Below, piece after piece: positions 32,501 through 47,500 of a stretch of DNA of 64,000 nucleotides (position 1 is its first letter; each line of letters begins with the position of its first letter). The stretch lies in the NCBI GenBank assembly GCA_964019695.1, contig OZ026525.1, forward strand, positions 60,792,253 through 60,856,252, given 5' to 3'. The DNA is from Loripinus fragilis. Taxonomy: Eukaryota; Mollusca; Bivalvia; Lucinida; Lucinidae. Both the position numbers and the translations under genes were made by a program. Below the pieces are notes generated by a model. That model searched no databases and was not told the DNA's origin. It saw only the letters and a program-made list of their open reading frames with translations.

Positions 32501-35500
32501 GTGGTCTGTGCCTTTTTTGTATGCATGTGACAAGACCTATAATATAATAGCTATTCATTGAGTTTGAATAAGATATTCAGAGTATATATAATATTATGGC
32601 AAAACTTAGATCTGGAGTACCAGTCCCAATTAATAGATGTGCATGCATTCTTTGAGATTTGAGCTGTCCCATTTGAGTCTTGTTGCAAGAAAACTAGTCT
32701 TCATGGTTGCTGACCAGGTAGGGCTCAAACCTGTCTTCTCAGCTACAGAGACTAGCTAGAATATTGAAAGGGGTACGTGCATTAAGGGGCTAATTTGGAG
32801 CCAAAAACTGAAAATTGCTTTTCACAAATTTCTTTAGGTTGGTTTATTAGAAGACTGACTGGAGTGTAAAATTTCGGCATTTATTTTAATTTTGCCGTTG
32901 CTATGGTAACAAAAAATGGCCAACAAAATAGGCATAAAATAGAGAAATTGCCATTTTTTACCTAATTTAATTCTTTTAGAGACCATTTTTTTAAGAATTA
33001 GATATCAGCACAGCTAAATACTAAAAAATCAATTTCATATGCTGTGTGCCATAATAATTCTCATCATCTGTTAGAATATCTTTTTGGTATTTGCTTGTGC
33101 TCTATGTTAATTGCTCTGTCAAACGTCTCAAATTTGCTCCAAAATGGTCAATTTCCTATTTTCAGCCTATTTTGGTAGCCATTTTTGTTACCATAGGAAT
33201 GGTAAAAGTCAAACTAATATCAGACTTATACACTTGGGCCATTGTTCTTATAAACTAATAAGAAGAATTTGGTGAAAAGTGAATTTCATTTTTTGGCCTC
33301 ATAGGGGGGCAAAAATGGCCTCTTATAGCATATATTTCTTTTGCATGAAGAAAGGTCTGATAGTATACTTTCTATGTATTGAAAAGTAAAGGTGCTGATC
33401 AGACTGCATGGATGCTCAGGCTGGTCGACACCTTTGTTGTCTGAATGTAACAAAGTTTCTCTTGTCAAGGCCCATATCATTTTTAGCTTGTAAGCGTATA
33501 TCATTGGCGTAGCACCTATTACGCAGGTTACGCACATGCGTAATAAAAATAGTAACATTCAAGGGAGGTCACTTAATGTGATAAAAGTGATATGCCATAC
33601 TATAAGGAACTGCTCATAAAGGAAAGAATTTGCTCCCTCTGGGAGTAAATTCTTAGAGGGAGCAAATTCTTTCCTTTAAGAGAAGTTCCCATTTTGAAAA
33701 GGACACAATTGAAGAGAATCGATGCTTGATCCATTAGTCTCTCTTTGATGTGCCTAACTTTTTCATCATTCTGGCTACACCATTGTATATTTAAGAGAAG
33801 TATCCTTTAAGAGAAGTTCCCATTTTGAAAACGGACGCTGTTGAAGAAAATCATTGCTTGATCCAGTAGTCTCCTTTTGATGTGCATAACTTTTTTCAAC
33901 GTTCTGGCTACTCCATTGTATATTTAAAGAGAAGTTCCCATTTTTGAAAAGGGACGCAATTAAGAGAATCATTGATTGATCCAGTAGTCTCCCTTTGATG
34001 TGCGTAACTTTTTCATCATTTTGGCTACGCCATTGTATATTTAAGAGAAGGATCCTTTAAGAGAAGTTCTCATTTTGAAAAAGGGTGCAATTGAAGAGAA
34101 TCATTGCTTGATCCAGTAGTCTCCCTTTGATGTGCGTAACTTTTTCATCATTCTGGCTACACCATTGTAGATTTAAGAGAAGTTCCCATTTTGAAAAGAG
34201 AGGCAATTGAAGAGAATCATTGCTTGATCCAGTAGTCTCCCTTTGATGTGCGTAACTTTTTCTTCATTCCGGCTACGCCATTGTATATTTCAGCTCAGAT
34301 GTGTTCGAAAGAAACCCTAACACGAGAAGAGGCGTGCGAAGCTATAGCTAACCTATCTATGCAGTGTAGTGATAATGAGGTGGTCGAAAAACTAGTCCGC
34401 CATCTCTTCGGAGTGTTAAATGGTAAAAATATATTATTGTATTTAACCCTTTACTCCACAGGCTATTTTTAGATCATGAAATCATTTTGTATTTTTAGAC
34501 AATGTTGAAAAAATTCAATAAAAATTTAAGTGAAGTTTTGAATATTTTTGAAATATTATGGAAAATGGAGCATTTGGAAAATATTATGGAAAATGGAGCA
34601 TTTGCTCCAAAAGAGCTAATGCTCCATTTTCCATAATATTTTCAAATAGGCATCAAAAGGCGCTATTATGGGGTAAAGAGTTAAGGGCTTTCCTGCAATT
34701 TCAATAGTTGAATTTTTTTTAATGTAGGAAAACTGCAGTTGACTTTTTTCAAAAATCCAGCTTTCTGTTACCTTATGAAATATTGAGACCCACAGCTACG
34801 GTGAGCGGCAACAGCTTAAAATACATGAAAACTGTAGGAAAGCCCCATACAGGTCCTTGAATTTTACACAGCTTTGCCTGTATGATAGGGCCAAATAAAA
34901 AAAATACCTGTGTTTAGGGTAACCCGACCCTACCTTAATTTACGTGTGAAACCTAGATTTTTTTCAGGTTTTCTGAAAAAAATGTAATTTAATGCATTTT
35001 GAAAGGCGAAATGCCTTTCAAAATGCATAAAACTATTTTTTTTTTCAGAAAAAAAACCTAAAAAAAAAAATATGTGTGTGCCTACCCTAGCTACCCGTTA
35101 CCCGAAACACACTTGTTTTTTTTATTTGGCCTAGTAATGTGATATCCAGATCACTATTTTTTTTGTTTCTGCCGGCTAACATGTTATTGATACTTAATTG
35201 TTAGTGTCTTGGCAAAAATGCTTTCAATGAGCTTAATTAAATGCTTCATGGTGATGGCCAGTTTTATGGATATACACGGCATCCAAAACCTGTGTCTACA
35301 CTGATGCATATTTCACGAAAACTACTTGTGTCTACACGATACACACTAGAAAAGAGCCATGGTCTACAAGATATCAAGACAGACAATTTGAAACTCGTAT
35401 ATCATTATCCAAGACGGTGGTTTCTTTGGGCTTTCAGGACTAGAGGGTGAATTTCAAGGACTGGGCTTATGGTATAAAAGAATCACAACATTTGCTTTTA

Positions 35501-38500
35501 AAAAGACAAAATGACAAGAAAAGCGGTCGGGTCTCAGCTTCATTTCAACTTTCTGCAAGTCACTCACTTCTCTCTGTCAAATTCTTGCTTAACAGATCAA
35601 ACTGTGCAAAGATAATAGGATTATCATAAAATCCAATTTTTCTTAGCCTGTTAGCATCTATGACTGGCCGCTGGGTGTAAATAAACATGCCATATTTTGC
35701 TAATGAAAGTGTACTCACGATTTGCTGACTCTAATGTCCGCCATCTTTGATGGTCTATACTGCAGCCAAAAGTCTACACAATATCACATATACGACTGTG
35801 TTTTTGTGCATATGCGATAACAGGGCTTACGATCACCCAAATTTGAGTCATGTATTGTGGGCAACATTTGTGTCTTTTTTTTTTGACTTGTCAGTCAAAA
35901 CCTGTGTTTTGGGTGCTCAAAAGGAGTCTGACCTTCTCATTGAGACTATTTGAGAAATATGATTTTTTTTTCAAAATCACTTTTATCTGGAGGCCTGATT
36001 ATCAGATTCCTACTTTAATCCCCATGATATTACAGGTTTAGACAAGCAAAATATTTGAGCCTAAAATTGTAAATATTTTCTTACCCATCAGTTTTAACAT
36101 ATGTTATGGGTGCTCAAAAGAACCGTCTGGTTGAGATGGTTCTTTTGAGTACCCACAACACATGTTTTGATTGAGAAATAAGATTTTTTTTCCTTACACA
36201 CTTTACTAAAGGCCTGGATATGCTTTTATTTTAGGTTCTGAAGGGAAGTTGGCGCTGACAGATCAGAAACTGAGTGTATTGAAGGCAATTGGTAATATGA
36301 GTAGGAATACTGTGAGTGGTGCAGGGACTCTACAGAACCTCAGCACAACTGTAGCAGAACTATTTATTACAATGCTATCATCAGAAGGTAATGATTGGGA
36401 AGAAATAATCCCCAAGTGAGCTGCCTTGTTCATATGTCTATTTAAGTAAAATCTTTGGGTGAAATTGTGATCGTTTCCCTTATCAGTCCAAACAGTTTTG
36501 GGTGTTCAAAAGAACTGTCTCAATTATATATGTAATATTATTTCAGAGAACGACTCTAAAGTGTTTTAGATTATTTATTCATCAATTCTAATTTAAACAA
36601 CTAAACGGAAAATGATGTCTAGTAAAAACCCATCGATTAGCATAAAAGAAGTCAAAATACAGGATCTTTACAAGATCTGACAGAAATGCAAATGTGATGC
36701 AAATATAAAAATAAAACCATAATAAGCATTTTCACAGTCATATCGGGACCCGAAGCGAAGTCGGTAGCGAGACCAAATGCAGATCAAGAGGTCGCCAGTT
36801 CGTTCCCGGTCCTGTCCAATACTTTCCTAGAGAATATGGAATAATTTCTACAGTCTTTCTCCTCCTTCCGCTGATTCAAGAAGGGTTGTTGTCAGCTACA
36901 AGTGAAAGTATGTGCACAAATTACTGGTCAACTGCTTAACTGCATGGGATGTAAAGCATTTAACCAAACAAACAAAAAATGTACCAGCTCATGTGATCTT
37001 GATACTTGTCTCATGTGCCCAAAAGCCATCTTTAACCGTACATTCCGATGTATCCTTTGTTGCTTGACAATGCTATATGTACCAAAATCTCATGTGTTAG
37101 CTCAAATGTGTAATATATAGAGGATCTTACATGAGTGCTCATGCTTTATTATCCCCACGCATTTTCAAAAAAGCATCGGGGATATTGCAATCGCCTCCGT
37201 CCGTCCGTCTGTCCGTCCGTCCTCTGTCCGTCACGCTATCTCCTCCTAAACCATTGGACAAAATCCAACCAAACTTGGTGTGTGAGTTGCTCACATGAAT
37301 GGGGGGGTGTTGTAATACCCGTGGCTATTACTGCTATTTATCTATCAAAACAAGGTGTGTCGGATTTAGGTTACACACAAGCACATGTGTCTTTCCGTCT
37401 ATAAACATTCTTCCTGTGAATATTAAATTATTAATCAAGTTGTTTCAAGTGGTAAGATAAGCAATAAATGGGTTCATTTATTGCAGCCTGTGGCTTTAGG
37501 AAGCCGAACATCGGATACTGGAGAATGAACTATTTTTGCCTGTGTTGATCATTGCGAGCGTTCGTCAGCGTCTGTCAAACAAACACTACGAATACTCTAA
37601 AGTACGGATAGTTTTGGACTGCGCCGTTCATTCCTTCATTTAGAATAAAGTCTGGGCTTTCTGCTCATACTAAGGATAGATCGGAAAGACTCTTGTTTAA
37701 GATAATTATGAGCTTGATAATGAAAGTTCGCAAGGCGCGATGTTTTGAATGTAAAGAAATGTCTATCCAGCGATAGAAATTCTCTTACCTTCAATTGTCG
37801 ATTAGTTAATCCATGTCATAAAGCCTAAGATTTCTATCCTGCTACCAGAAGGTCTAAAGTTTATTTATCCACCAGGATAGACCGCATATTCCTCAGAGAT
37901 AAACCAGAATTTGGTTTCACAAATGTGAAGTGGGTAGACATCCGCCATTGTTGTACAACTTAGCTAGAGAAATCTATCAGTCTATCCGTGCAGCGATTGG
38001 CTGATAGAGATTTCTACACCTCTTTCTGGTAGCTGATTGGCTGGCTGGAGCTGGGCCGAGACTATAAATAAGAGTCTATCATGCATTTCGAGCATCAATC
38101 TCAGATCGGTCAGCCCGAGCAGACAACAAATTCTACTTTCACTTTTGTGCACCAAGGGAAGCGACTTTGAATTTTAGATATGCTCTTTTGGATAGCTTCC
38201 CTTGGATTGATAAAATCTACCTGAACTGTTTAAGCACTGACTAAATTACTTATCTAGATTTGCCAAGTAAACTAAATCTAGATCTATTTCAAAACTCTAA
38301 ATCTACTGTGAATCTACTTTATCCTGAGAGGTTGTTCGACGTATGTGATATGAGCTCGGCCTGACAGTAGAAAGCTACATAGACTTAAGAAATACTGAAA
38401 CTGATCTACTGTGAATAGTTTAAACTTAAGTGAATAGATGAAATATAAGTCCAATGTAGTTGCTATTAATTACTGATAACACATAGAGAGAATACCTTCC

Positions 38501-41500
38501 ACTACTACAAGAATCCACATCATTCCCCCCCCCCCCCAACTAAAGCTTACGGGAAGCTCACAGTGTGCAACGTCACATTTTTTTTGGTCCCGCCCCCTGG
38601 GGAGGGGCCAAAAGGTCAAATACATGTATCATTAAATTTCAATTACAAAGTCAATTTCAAAGAGTTTTTAACCAAACTTTGTGTGTCTTCTCACACATGA
38701 AAGATATAAAACATATCAGACGGGATTTGCATTTTGTCGCCTGGGTCATGCCCCAGGGGTTGGACTTAGGGGTACCGTGGGGGGTTTGGGGGGTCAAATT
38801 TTTTTTTTTTGAAATTCAACCGGATTTGGTGTGTGAGCTACTTACATGAATGGCACATGCACCGGCACCATTTTTTTGGTCCCCGCCCCCTGGGGCCTCG
38901 GGGAGGGGGCAAAAGGTAAAATATCATTAAATCTGAATTACAAAGTCAATTGCAATAGGGTAAAAACATCGAATTTCGGACGGACATGTAAAAACAGACA
39001 CTTTTCTACATCCCCTTACATAAAGTCCTGCTCTAGACTGCAAACAGCGCAGACCAGCCTGCGCATCCGTGCAGTCTGATCAGCGCCTTTGTTATTCAGT
39101 TTTTGCAAAGTATCATATCTAGCCTCGCTACGAGCAAAATTTTCCAACATTTCTAGCTAGTCTCTGTAGCTGAGGAGACTGGTTTTTAGCTTGTTTTGCC
39201 GGAAACCCAAAAGACAGGTTTTCTTGTGACGAGGCCCATATTATAATGGAACTACATTGTTTTTTGGAAATGTTCTTCTATTTCAGTCCATGAAGGAACA
39301 TTGATCAATGCCCTGTCTGTGTTGTCACTCTGGTGTGCTAAATTCTACACATCTGTACCTGACAAACTTCTACAGTGGTTTAAGGTAGGCATCAACACAG
39401 TAGAAAACCATGGAATTAATTCTTTGGCTATATAGGCGAGGTGTGTTAGAATTGGAAATTGTCACTCTGGTGTGCTAAATTCTACACCTCTGTACCTGAT
39501 AAACTTCTACAGTGGTTTAAGGTAAGCATTAACACAGTAGTAGGGAGCGCAGTGGCTCTGTGGTAGAGTGCTTGACTCGAGACTGAGGGGCCGCGGGTTC
39601 GAGCCTCACTAGCGTCACTGTGTTGTTTCTTGAGCAAGAATATTAATCCTAGCTTTGTACTGGTTCAACCCAGGAAGACCCGTCCCCATATAACTGAAAG
39701 ATTGTTGATGGGACATAGAGAATCAAATAAAAAACAATCAACACAGTAGAAAACCATGGAATTAATTCTTTGCATGCTGGGTAATTTTTCATGCTTTTGT
39801 TGTCGTCTGCTGACTTTTTTCAAAATAAACTTTTTAAGGTAAAGATCAACACAATAAAAAAAAATGCATGGAATTAACTTTTTTCCTTGCTAGCAGTGAC
39901 TTTTCTTGTCTGCTGACAACTTTTGCAAACAGTTTGGACCCAGATTTGGATCCAAATTGTTTGATGTTCCTGAAAGATTTTTTTGAAAAATATAACTCTG
40001 AAAAAAGTCAGCAGATGACAACAAAAGCATGAAAAATTACCCAGCATGCAGAGTTATGGGGTTGATATTTTTTTTATTCATGGGGCAAAAGTTCAGCAAA
40101 AAAAAATGTGAATAGTCAATTCCTAAACGACACCAAGACTAAATTGGTTTTGTAAAGTAGCTACAAAGTTAAAAAATGTTGCATGTGCAAATTTTTTATG
40201 ACTCTTGGGGTTAAATATTTATCCACCATCATTTTAATGCCACCAAAGGTATTTGTTATGGTTAAGGCATTGGGGATAGTTAAAATTTTTTGAATGGATA
40301 TGATATTTATGAATATGACATTTATTTCCATCTAATGAAATGAATATTCTACATTTCATGATAAACGATTGGTCAAATTAAATTTTTTTTTTCACCGAAA
40401 AGCTAAAAGAATCAACATGCTGCCACTGGTTCAAGTTTTGAATGAAATTTCAAACTTTTTCATGAGTGAGAGTATTTTTTCTTTTGAATCAGCTTAATAA
40501 GAACACATATTCCAGAATTTTAAAAAAGACTACGAAATTTTCCACATTAAAACATAGGCAAAGTTTATTAGTTGAAGATCAGAGTGTTGATTACATTTAG
40601 TTTATTTTGTGAGATAAAAAAAAATGGGGGCATGCTATATCCTAATCCGAGCCTTCTCTGATGTTTTAGTGGCTTTTCCATATTTTGATATTTACCACTA
40701 ACAAGTGGCAAATATCAAAATAAAGAAAAGCCACTAAAACATTAGAGAAGGCTCAGATTAGGATATAGTGGCAAATATCAAAATAAAGAAAAGCCACTAA
40801 TACGTCAGAGAAAACTCAGACTTAGTCTAGCTATATCTATAAAATGTTTGTGTTTCAGAAAGGAATAACGCTGAAATCCTCCACATCTCCTGTCAGAAAT
40901 GCCTACATCCAGTGTATGAATGCTTCATTCCATGGTAAGTTATATGGGCCTTGTCGTGAGAAAACCTGTCTTTGGGGTTTCCGACAAAGCAAGTTTCAAA
41001 ACAGTCTCCTTAGCTACAGAGACTAGCTAGAAAATTGAAATTTCATCTGTAGCAAGTCTACATATGGTACTTTCCTAAAAGCGAATAACATAGGCGCTGA
41101 TCAGACTGCGCGGATGCGCAGGCTGGTCTGCGCCTGTGTTGTTCGCAAACCCCCGAAGACAGGCTTTCTCGCAAGGAGGCCCATATAGTGTATACCCATA
41201 GATCCAGGTAGACCAAATTTTTGAACATTAAAATGTTATTTTCTTTTCCATCAATTTAAACATCTGATTTGGATACTCAAAAGAACCGTCTCAATGTTAC
41301 ACTTCTTGAGACGGTTCTTTTGCGTACCCACAACATGTTTTGGTTGAGAAATAAGAAAACAATTTTCAGTTACACGCCCGCCTACATTCAGTGTATGAAT
41401 GCATCATTCCATGGTAGTATATAAAATGCTAACCTATAGGTCGAGGTAAGCAAACTTTTTCAACATAAAAATGTTATTATTTTCTTATCCATCAGTTAAA

Positions 41501-44500
41501 ACATGTAATTTGAGTGCCCAAAAGAACCATCTCATTAGAGTTCCCACAACATATGTTTTGTTTAAGAAGTAAGAAAAATAGTTTTCATTAATTAAAGTTA
41601 CACAGCCTTATTTAAAGACCTGCCTACATTCAACAGCGGATTAGGATCTACAGTGTTTTCAAAAAAAGGATAAATCGAGGTTCTATGAAAGGACCAGGCA
41701 TGGGATGGCTGTCATTCACATCTACAGTATCACTACTGGTGAATGAATTTGCTGTTTGAATTATTTTGCACGTATAAGTGAGGGTAACTGTCAATTATAT
41801 TTTTGTGGTGCATGAGATTTTTAACTTTTGCGAAAATTTATCGTTAAAGGCTTGCTTTGAAAATGTAAATATCAACTATTGGTAAGTCTGCATATTTACT
41901 TGATATGTTAGAAACACATAAGAAAATTAGATTTTGCTAAAAACAAAACACAGGGAGCGCAGTGGCTCAGTGGTAGAGTGCTTGACTCGAGACCGAGGGG
42001 CCACGGGTTTGAGCCTCACCGGCGTCATTGCGTTGTGGTCCTTGAGCAAGACACATTTATCCTAGCTTAGTATTGGTTCAACCCAGGAAGACCCTTCCCT
42101 GTTTAACTGAAATATTGTTGATGGGACGTGAAGAATCAAATCAAACAAACAAACAAAAACAAAACAATGGATAAAACTCAGTATAGTGAGCATTATAAAA
42201 CTTATGAAAATAGTATCAATATGAAAATGGCTTTAGTACCTTGTTTAACTGATGATTGGAAACCCATAAATGTTATTATGCAACAGTGTAGACACAGGTA
42301 TGATGAGATGCAGCATGCTTTATCCATAGGTCTAAAAAATCAACATTTTTAGTGTAAAGGTGTAAATATTCCCTAATCCATCAGTTTTAACATTTGTTTT
42401 GGGTGCTCAAAAGAAATGTCTCGATGAGACGGTTCTTTTCAGTACCCACAATAAATGTTTTTGTTGAGAAACAAAAGAAAAAAAAAGATTTTTTATGCAC
42501 TCTTACCTGGAGGCCTGATAAGGGACATAAACACATAGGTACAAATATTAGTTTAGAAATTCTAACCTCTAACTGCTCAGAATGATATGGATGTCATCTA
42601 CTTATAACCCTTGCAAACAGTTTGAACCCAGATCAGGCCCGACAACATGTCGGGCCTGATCTGGATCTAAATTGTTTGACACTCTGATGGTATTCCTGAA
42701 AGAATTTTTCGAAAAAGTTGATTTTAGAAAAAAAATCAGCAGACACCAAAAAAGCGTGCAAAATTATTCAGTAGGCAAATAATTAAGAACCAACTAATTC
42801 TTGCAGGTGATACCCTACTACAGGCAGCAGACATGATTCCAATTCTCCTTCAGTCATTGGAGAAAGCATCCAGCCAATCAACACAGAGCCAGCTAGTTAC
42901 TGAGGCTGTCTCCGCAGCAAATTTACTTGTCAAGCTCTCATTGGTTGATATTCATGCAGGTGAGTGACTGAATAATTGCTAAGGCCAAGAAAAATAATAT
43001 GTGTGGTTCAGGTTACCTGACCTACCCTAAAGATTTTACTCCTTACCTTAAACTTTTTTCTCCAAATTCTGAAGTTGGAAGAGAATAGCAGAACAAAATA
43101 ATTTTGTCTAACTTAATAAATTGGAGAAAAAAAATACATATCAAAATGACCATCTGAAATGGAAATCTAAATTTCTATGCATTCAGTCTTTGGTATTGTA
43201 AGTAAAAGGATTAAAACAAGTTTATATCTTCAAAAATAGACCCTCTTATATCAGTTTTGTCTTATTTCATTTCCAAGCAGGTCTGAATATTCCAAGAAAA
43301 AAAGTTATCAAAAAAATTGTATCCTACCTACCCTAATTTTTTCAGGGTGTAACCTGAACCACACATATTTTTTTATCTGGCCTAAAGTAATAATTACACA
43401 AAAAACATAGGTCCAGACATTGAAACTTTTTGAGCATAAAATTGTAATTATTTTCATAACCCATTTATGCCAAATAGAGTTTCCCATCCTTATTTTGATG
43501 AATCCATTTCAAATTTAAGGGTTGTTGGGTGTTAAATTTCAATTTCATTCAAATTTTAAAAGAACAATTTGTAAGCAAACAGTGCAAAACCCTATCTGAC
43601 GCCGTATTTTGCGGCTTTGATCTGTTTTTTCACTGTTTGCCGATGTCCCATAAAAAGGAAGCTAGGCTTAAATGGGTTAACTATCAATTTAAATATGCAA
43701 AAGAACCGTCTCTAGGAGAAATACGGAAACTTATTGTTAAATATGCATCTGTATATAATTTATGAAACTCACTAATGCTTGTGTAAGATCCTCTATTTAT
43801 CAGTTACCTCTCAGAATAACTGCATTGTTTTATGTTGACGTGATAAACATTGCCTATCTCACGAAATGTGTCTTTATCAGGTCATGATGACTTTGCACTT
43901 TTTGAATGATGTATCAATGACATTGAATCGACACGAAAATTGACAATAATGCCATAATCGCTAGTTTGAAGAGTGAACCAACTTGTCAGCTAATAAATAG
44001 AATACCAGGTTCACGTCTGCTAGCAGACGATTCTCATGAAATATCATACCTTTTTTTTTTTTGAAAATTAAAAAAGATGTCGCAAAATTTGTCGTCTGCT
44101 GCAGTCGTGATTGGCGATTAAAGAGTTAAGACTTGATTTTCAAAAGTTCAGGATTTTGGAAATTTTGAACTTTCACCAATGGATGGATCTCACAACATGA
44201 CACATATTTTTATTTTCAGAGAGTAAACTTGGTCCATTATGGAATATAGTGTTAGATAGTAATAAACAACTCCTGGTAAATGAAAAGTATCTCTCAGCTG
44301 TTGGAAATGAAGGTGAGTCTTAATCAAATATTTCCCGCCATTCACAACAGGGGTGTGGAAATAGTAAAATTTTCTGCTTGTCCAGGGACAAGTATATGGC
44401 CACCATGTACTTGTGGATAGAAAATTTTAATTGTCCGAAAGAACAAATTAGCTTATACATTTCTCTGCTTAATTAAGTAACTCTTTAAAAAAAACAGTAT

Positions 44501-47500
44501 GAAACCAGATATCAACTCTTGTAAACAGTATGAATTCCGATCAGCTGGTTTCTCTTGTAAACAGTGTAGATCCAGATCAGCTGGCTTCTGAAGAAGCCAG
44601 CTGATCAGGATCCACACTGTTGTCATTGCAATATGTTGGCTTGTAATAAATAATCAAAATATGAAATAATGAATTCTATTTACTTAATACATTCAAATTT
44701 TGTACTTGTCCAAGGACAAGTAAAAATAAATTTTCAACTTGTCCTGAATGAAATAGGACCAGGATGGACAAGAAGCGCATGGTATTTCCACAGCCCTGCA
44801 CAACAATTGTTGTCTGCTTCCTCATTTCATTATACTGGGCCACGTAGCGCAGTCAGTAACATGTCTGACTGCAGATACGTGTCTGACTGCAAATCCAGGG
44901 GTCGCGAGTTCAATCCAAGCACAGTCCCATACTTTCGTGGAGATTGTTGATGAATACGGCCATTCACCTCCCTTCTGCCAATTCAAGGTAGCAGTGTTGT
45001 GAGTTACAAGTGAAAGTATGTGCACAAAGTACTGGTTAACCACTTAGTCAAGCTTGCTCAGGAAAGAAGTGTGGTTAGGTGAACTGACCGTCCCGACATG
45101 ACCACAGCTGTTGACAAGGACATTAAGAATCAACCCCCCCCCCCCCTTTAAAAAAAAAAATCATCTCATTATGTACTTTGGTAGTCTATAATACAAACAA
45201 TATGATCCCTTTTCAAACTGCACATTAAACTGCACCTTAAAGGAGCAGTCTGAGCATGGATCATAGTGTTTGCTTCCATGATAAAATGTAATCTGAAGTG
45301 CATTTTAATATTTGTAGCAGAAGTGATAAGCAGACATTTTCAAATTAGACTTCTGCCGTAGGAGCAGTTTGATCAAGGTTCATAGTGTTTGCTTCCATGG
45401 TAAAATGTAATCTGAAGTGCATTTTAATATTTACAGCGAATGTGATAAGCAGAAAATATTTTCAGGGCAAAAGATTGTTGGTAAGATAGGGGTTGAGAGA
45501 TAACAGTATTCAAAAGTTTTGCTTCGGAAGATACAGTAAATGTTCTAAAATATCGATCACAAGTTGCATGACAAAAAAGGCCTATAAACAGTGCAGACCC
45601 AGATCACACAAGGTTTTTCCCTGTTTGCTATTCTGACAAGTATTCTATGAATTCCAGCGCTGATAACCAACATTTCATTTGGAAAAAGAAAGAGAAAAGT
45701 GTTCGTAATTTTAGAACATTTGTGTTATTGTAACATATTAGTGGAACAATCACCTATATCCAAATATTTTCAATACAGACATCCCTATTCTATGGTAACA
45801 CTCCTGGAGCTCACTACAGGTCAGCTTATGCTATGGCCTGTTGTCAATGTCTGTCCGCCCCGTCTTCCATCTGTCTTTAACTTTCCATGTCTCCAGAGCT
45901 GTAAGTCAGACACGAATAGCTAAAATCATTCTGTTCTGATATTTAAGATGGCCATCTTGGAATTCTGCAAATGACATATCCCACTTCATCTGCTGCTTAG
46001 TACTGGTTCAACCCAGGAAGACCCACCCTGGAATGACTGAAAATTTGTTTACTGAGACGTAAATAATCAAACCAAACAAACAAATAACATATCCCAAAAC
46101 ATAGTGTTGTATCGATGATCGATTATAATTGATGATCACTCGAAAATTTCTTTCGATTCTACTAATCGATTGTGTTTGGTAATAATCGATTATAATCGAA
46201 AATATTCACACCTGACCCTCTTGTAAGCTAATATTCAAAATTTGCAACTTTGTTAGAAGAAAATGCAATCCATAAATTCAAAGGTTTATAAAATGTGAGG
46301 AATATAGAAATAAACTGTAGCCTGGTTTGCTGTGTATTCTATCCCCTTTAAAATCATGACTAAGACGTCTTCAGTGCAATCTTAACCCATTGTATGCTAA
46401 TGACTCCTAAAATTTTTTAGTAAAAAGATAACAGTATTCAAAAGTTTTGCTTCGGAAGATACAGTAAATGTTCTAAAATTTCGACCACAAGTTGCATGAC
46501 AAAAAAGGCCTATAAACAGTGCAGACCCAGATCACACAAGGTTTTTCCCTGTTTGCTATTCTGACAAGTATTCTATGAATTCCAGCGCTGATAACCAACA
46601 TTTCATTTGGAAAAAGAAAGAGAAAAGTGTTCGTAATTTTAGAACATTTGTGTTATTGTAACATATTAGTGGAACAATCACCTATATCCAAATATTTTCA
46701 ATACAGATATCCCTATTCTATGGTAACACTCCTGGAGCTCACTACAGGTCAGCTTATGCTATGGCCTGTTGTCAATGTCTGTCCGCCCCGTCTTCCGTCT
46801 GTCTTTAACTTTCCACGTCTCCAGAGCTGTAAGTCAGACACGAATAGCTAAAATCATTCTGTTCTGATATTTAAGATGGCCATCTTGGAATTCTGCAAAT
46901 GACATATCCCACTTCATCTGCTGCTTAGTACTGGTTCAACCCAGGAAGACCCACCCTGGAATGACTGAAAATTTGTTTACTGAGACGTAAATAATCAAAC
47001 CAAACAAACAAATAACATATCCCAAAACATAGTGTTGTATCGATGATCGATTATAATTGATGATCACTCGAAAATTTCTTTCGATTCTACTAATCAATTG
47101 TGTTTGGTAATAATCGATTATAATCGAAAATATTCACACCTGACCCTCTTGTAAGCTAATATTCAAAATTTGCAACTTTGTTAGCAGAAAATGCAATCCA
47201 TAAATTCAAAGGTTTATAAAATGTGAGGAATATAGAAATAAACTGTAGCCTGGTTTGCTGTGTATTCTATCCCCTTTAAAATCATGACTAAGACGTCTTC
47301 AGTGCAATCTTAACCCATTGTATGCTAATGACTCCTAAAATTTTTTAGTAAAAAGATAACAGTATTCAAAAGTTTTGCTTCGGAAGATACAGTAAATGTT
47401 CTAAAATTTCGACCACAAGTTGCATGACAAAAAAGGCCTATAAACAGTGCAGACCCAGATCACACAAGGTTTTTCCCTGTTTGCTATTCTGACAAGTATT

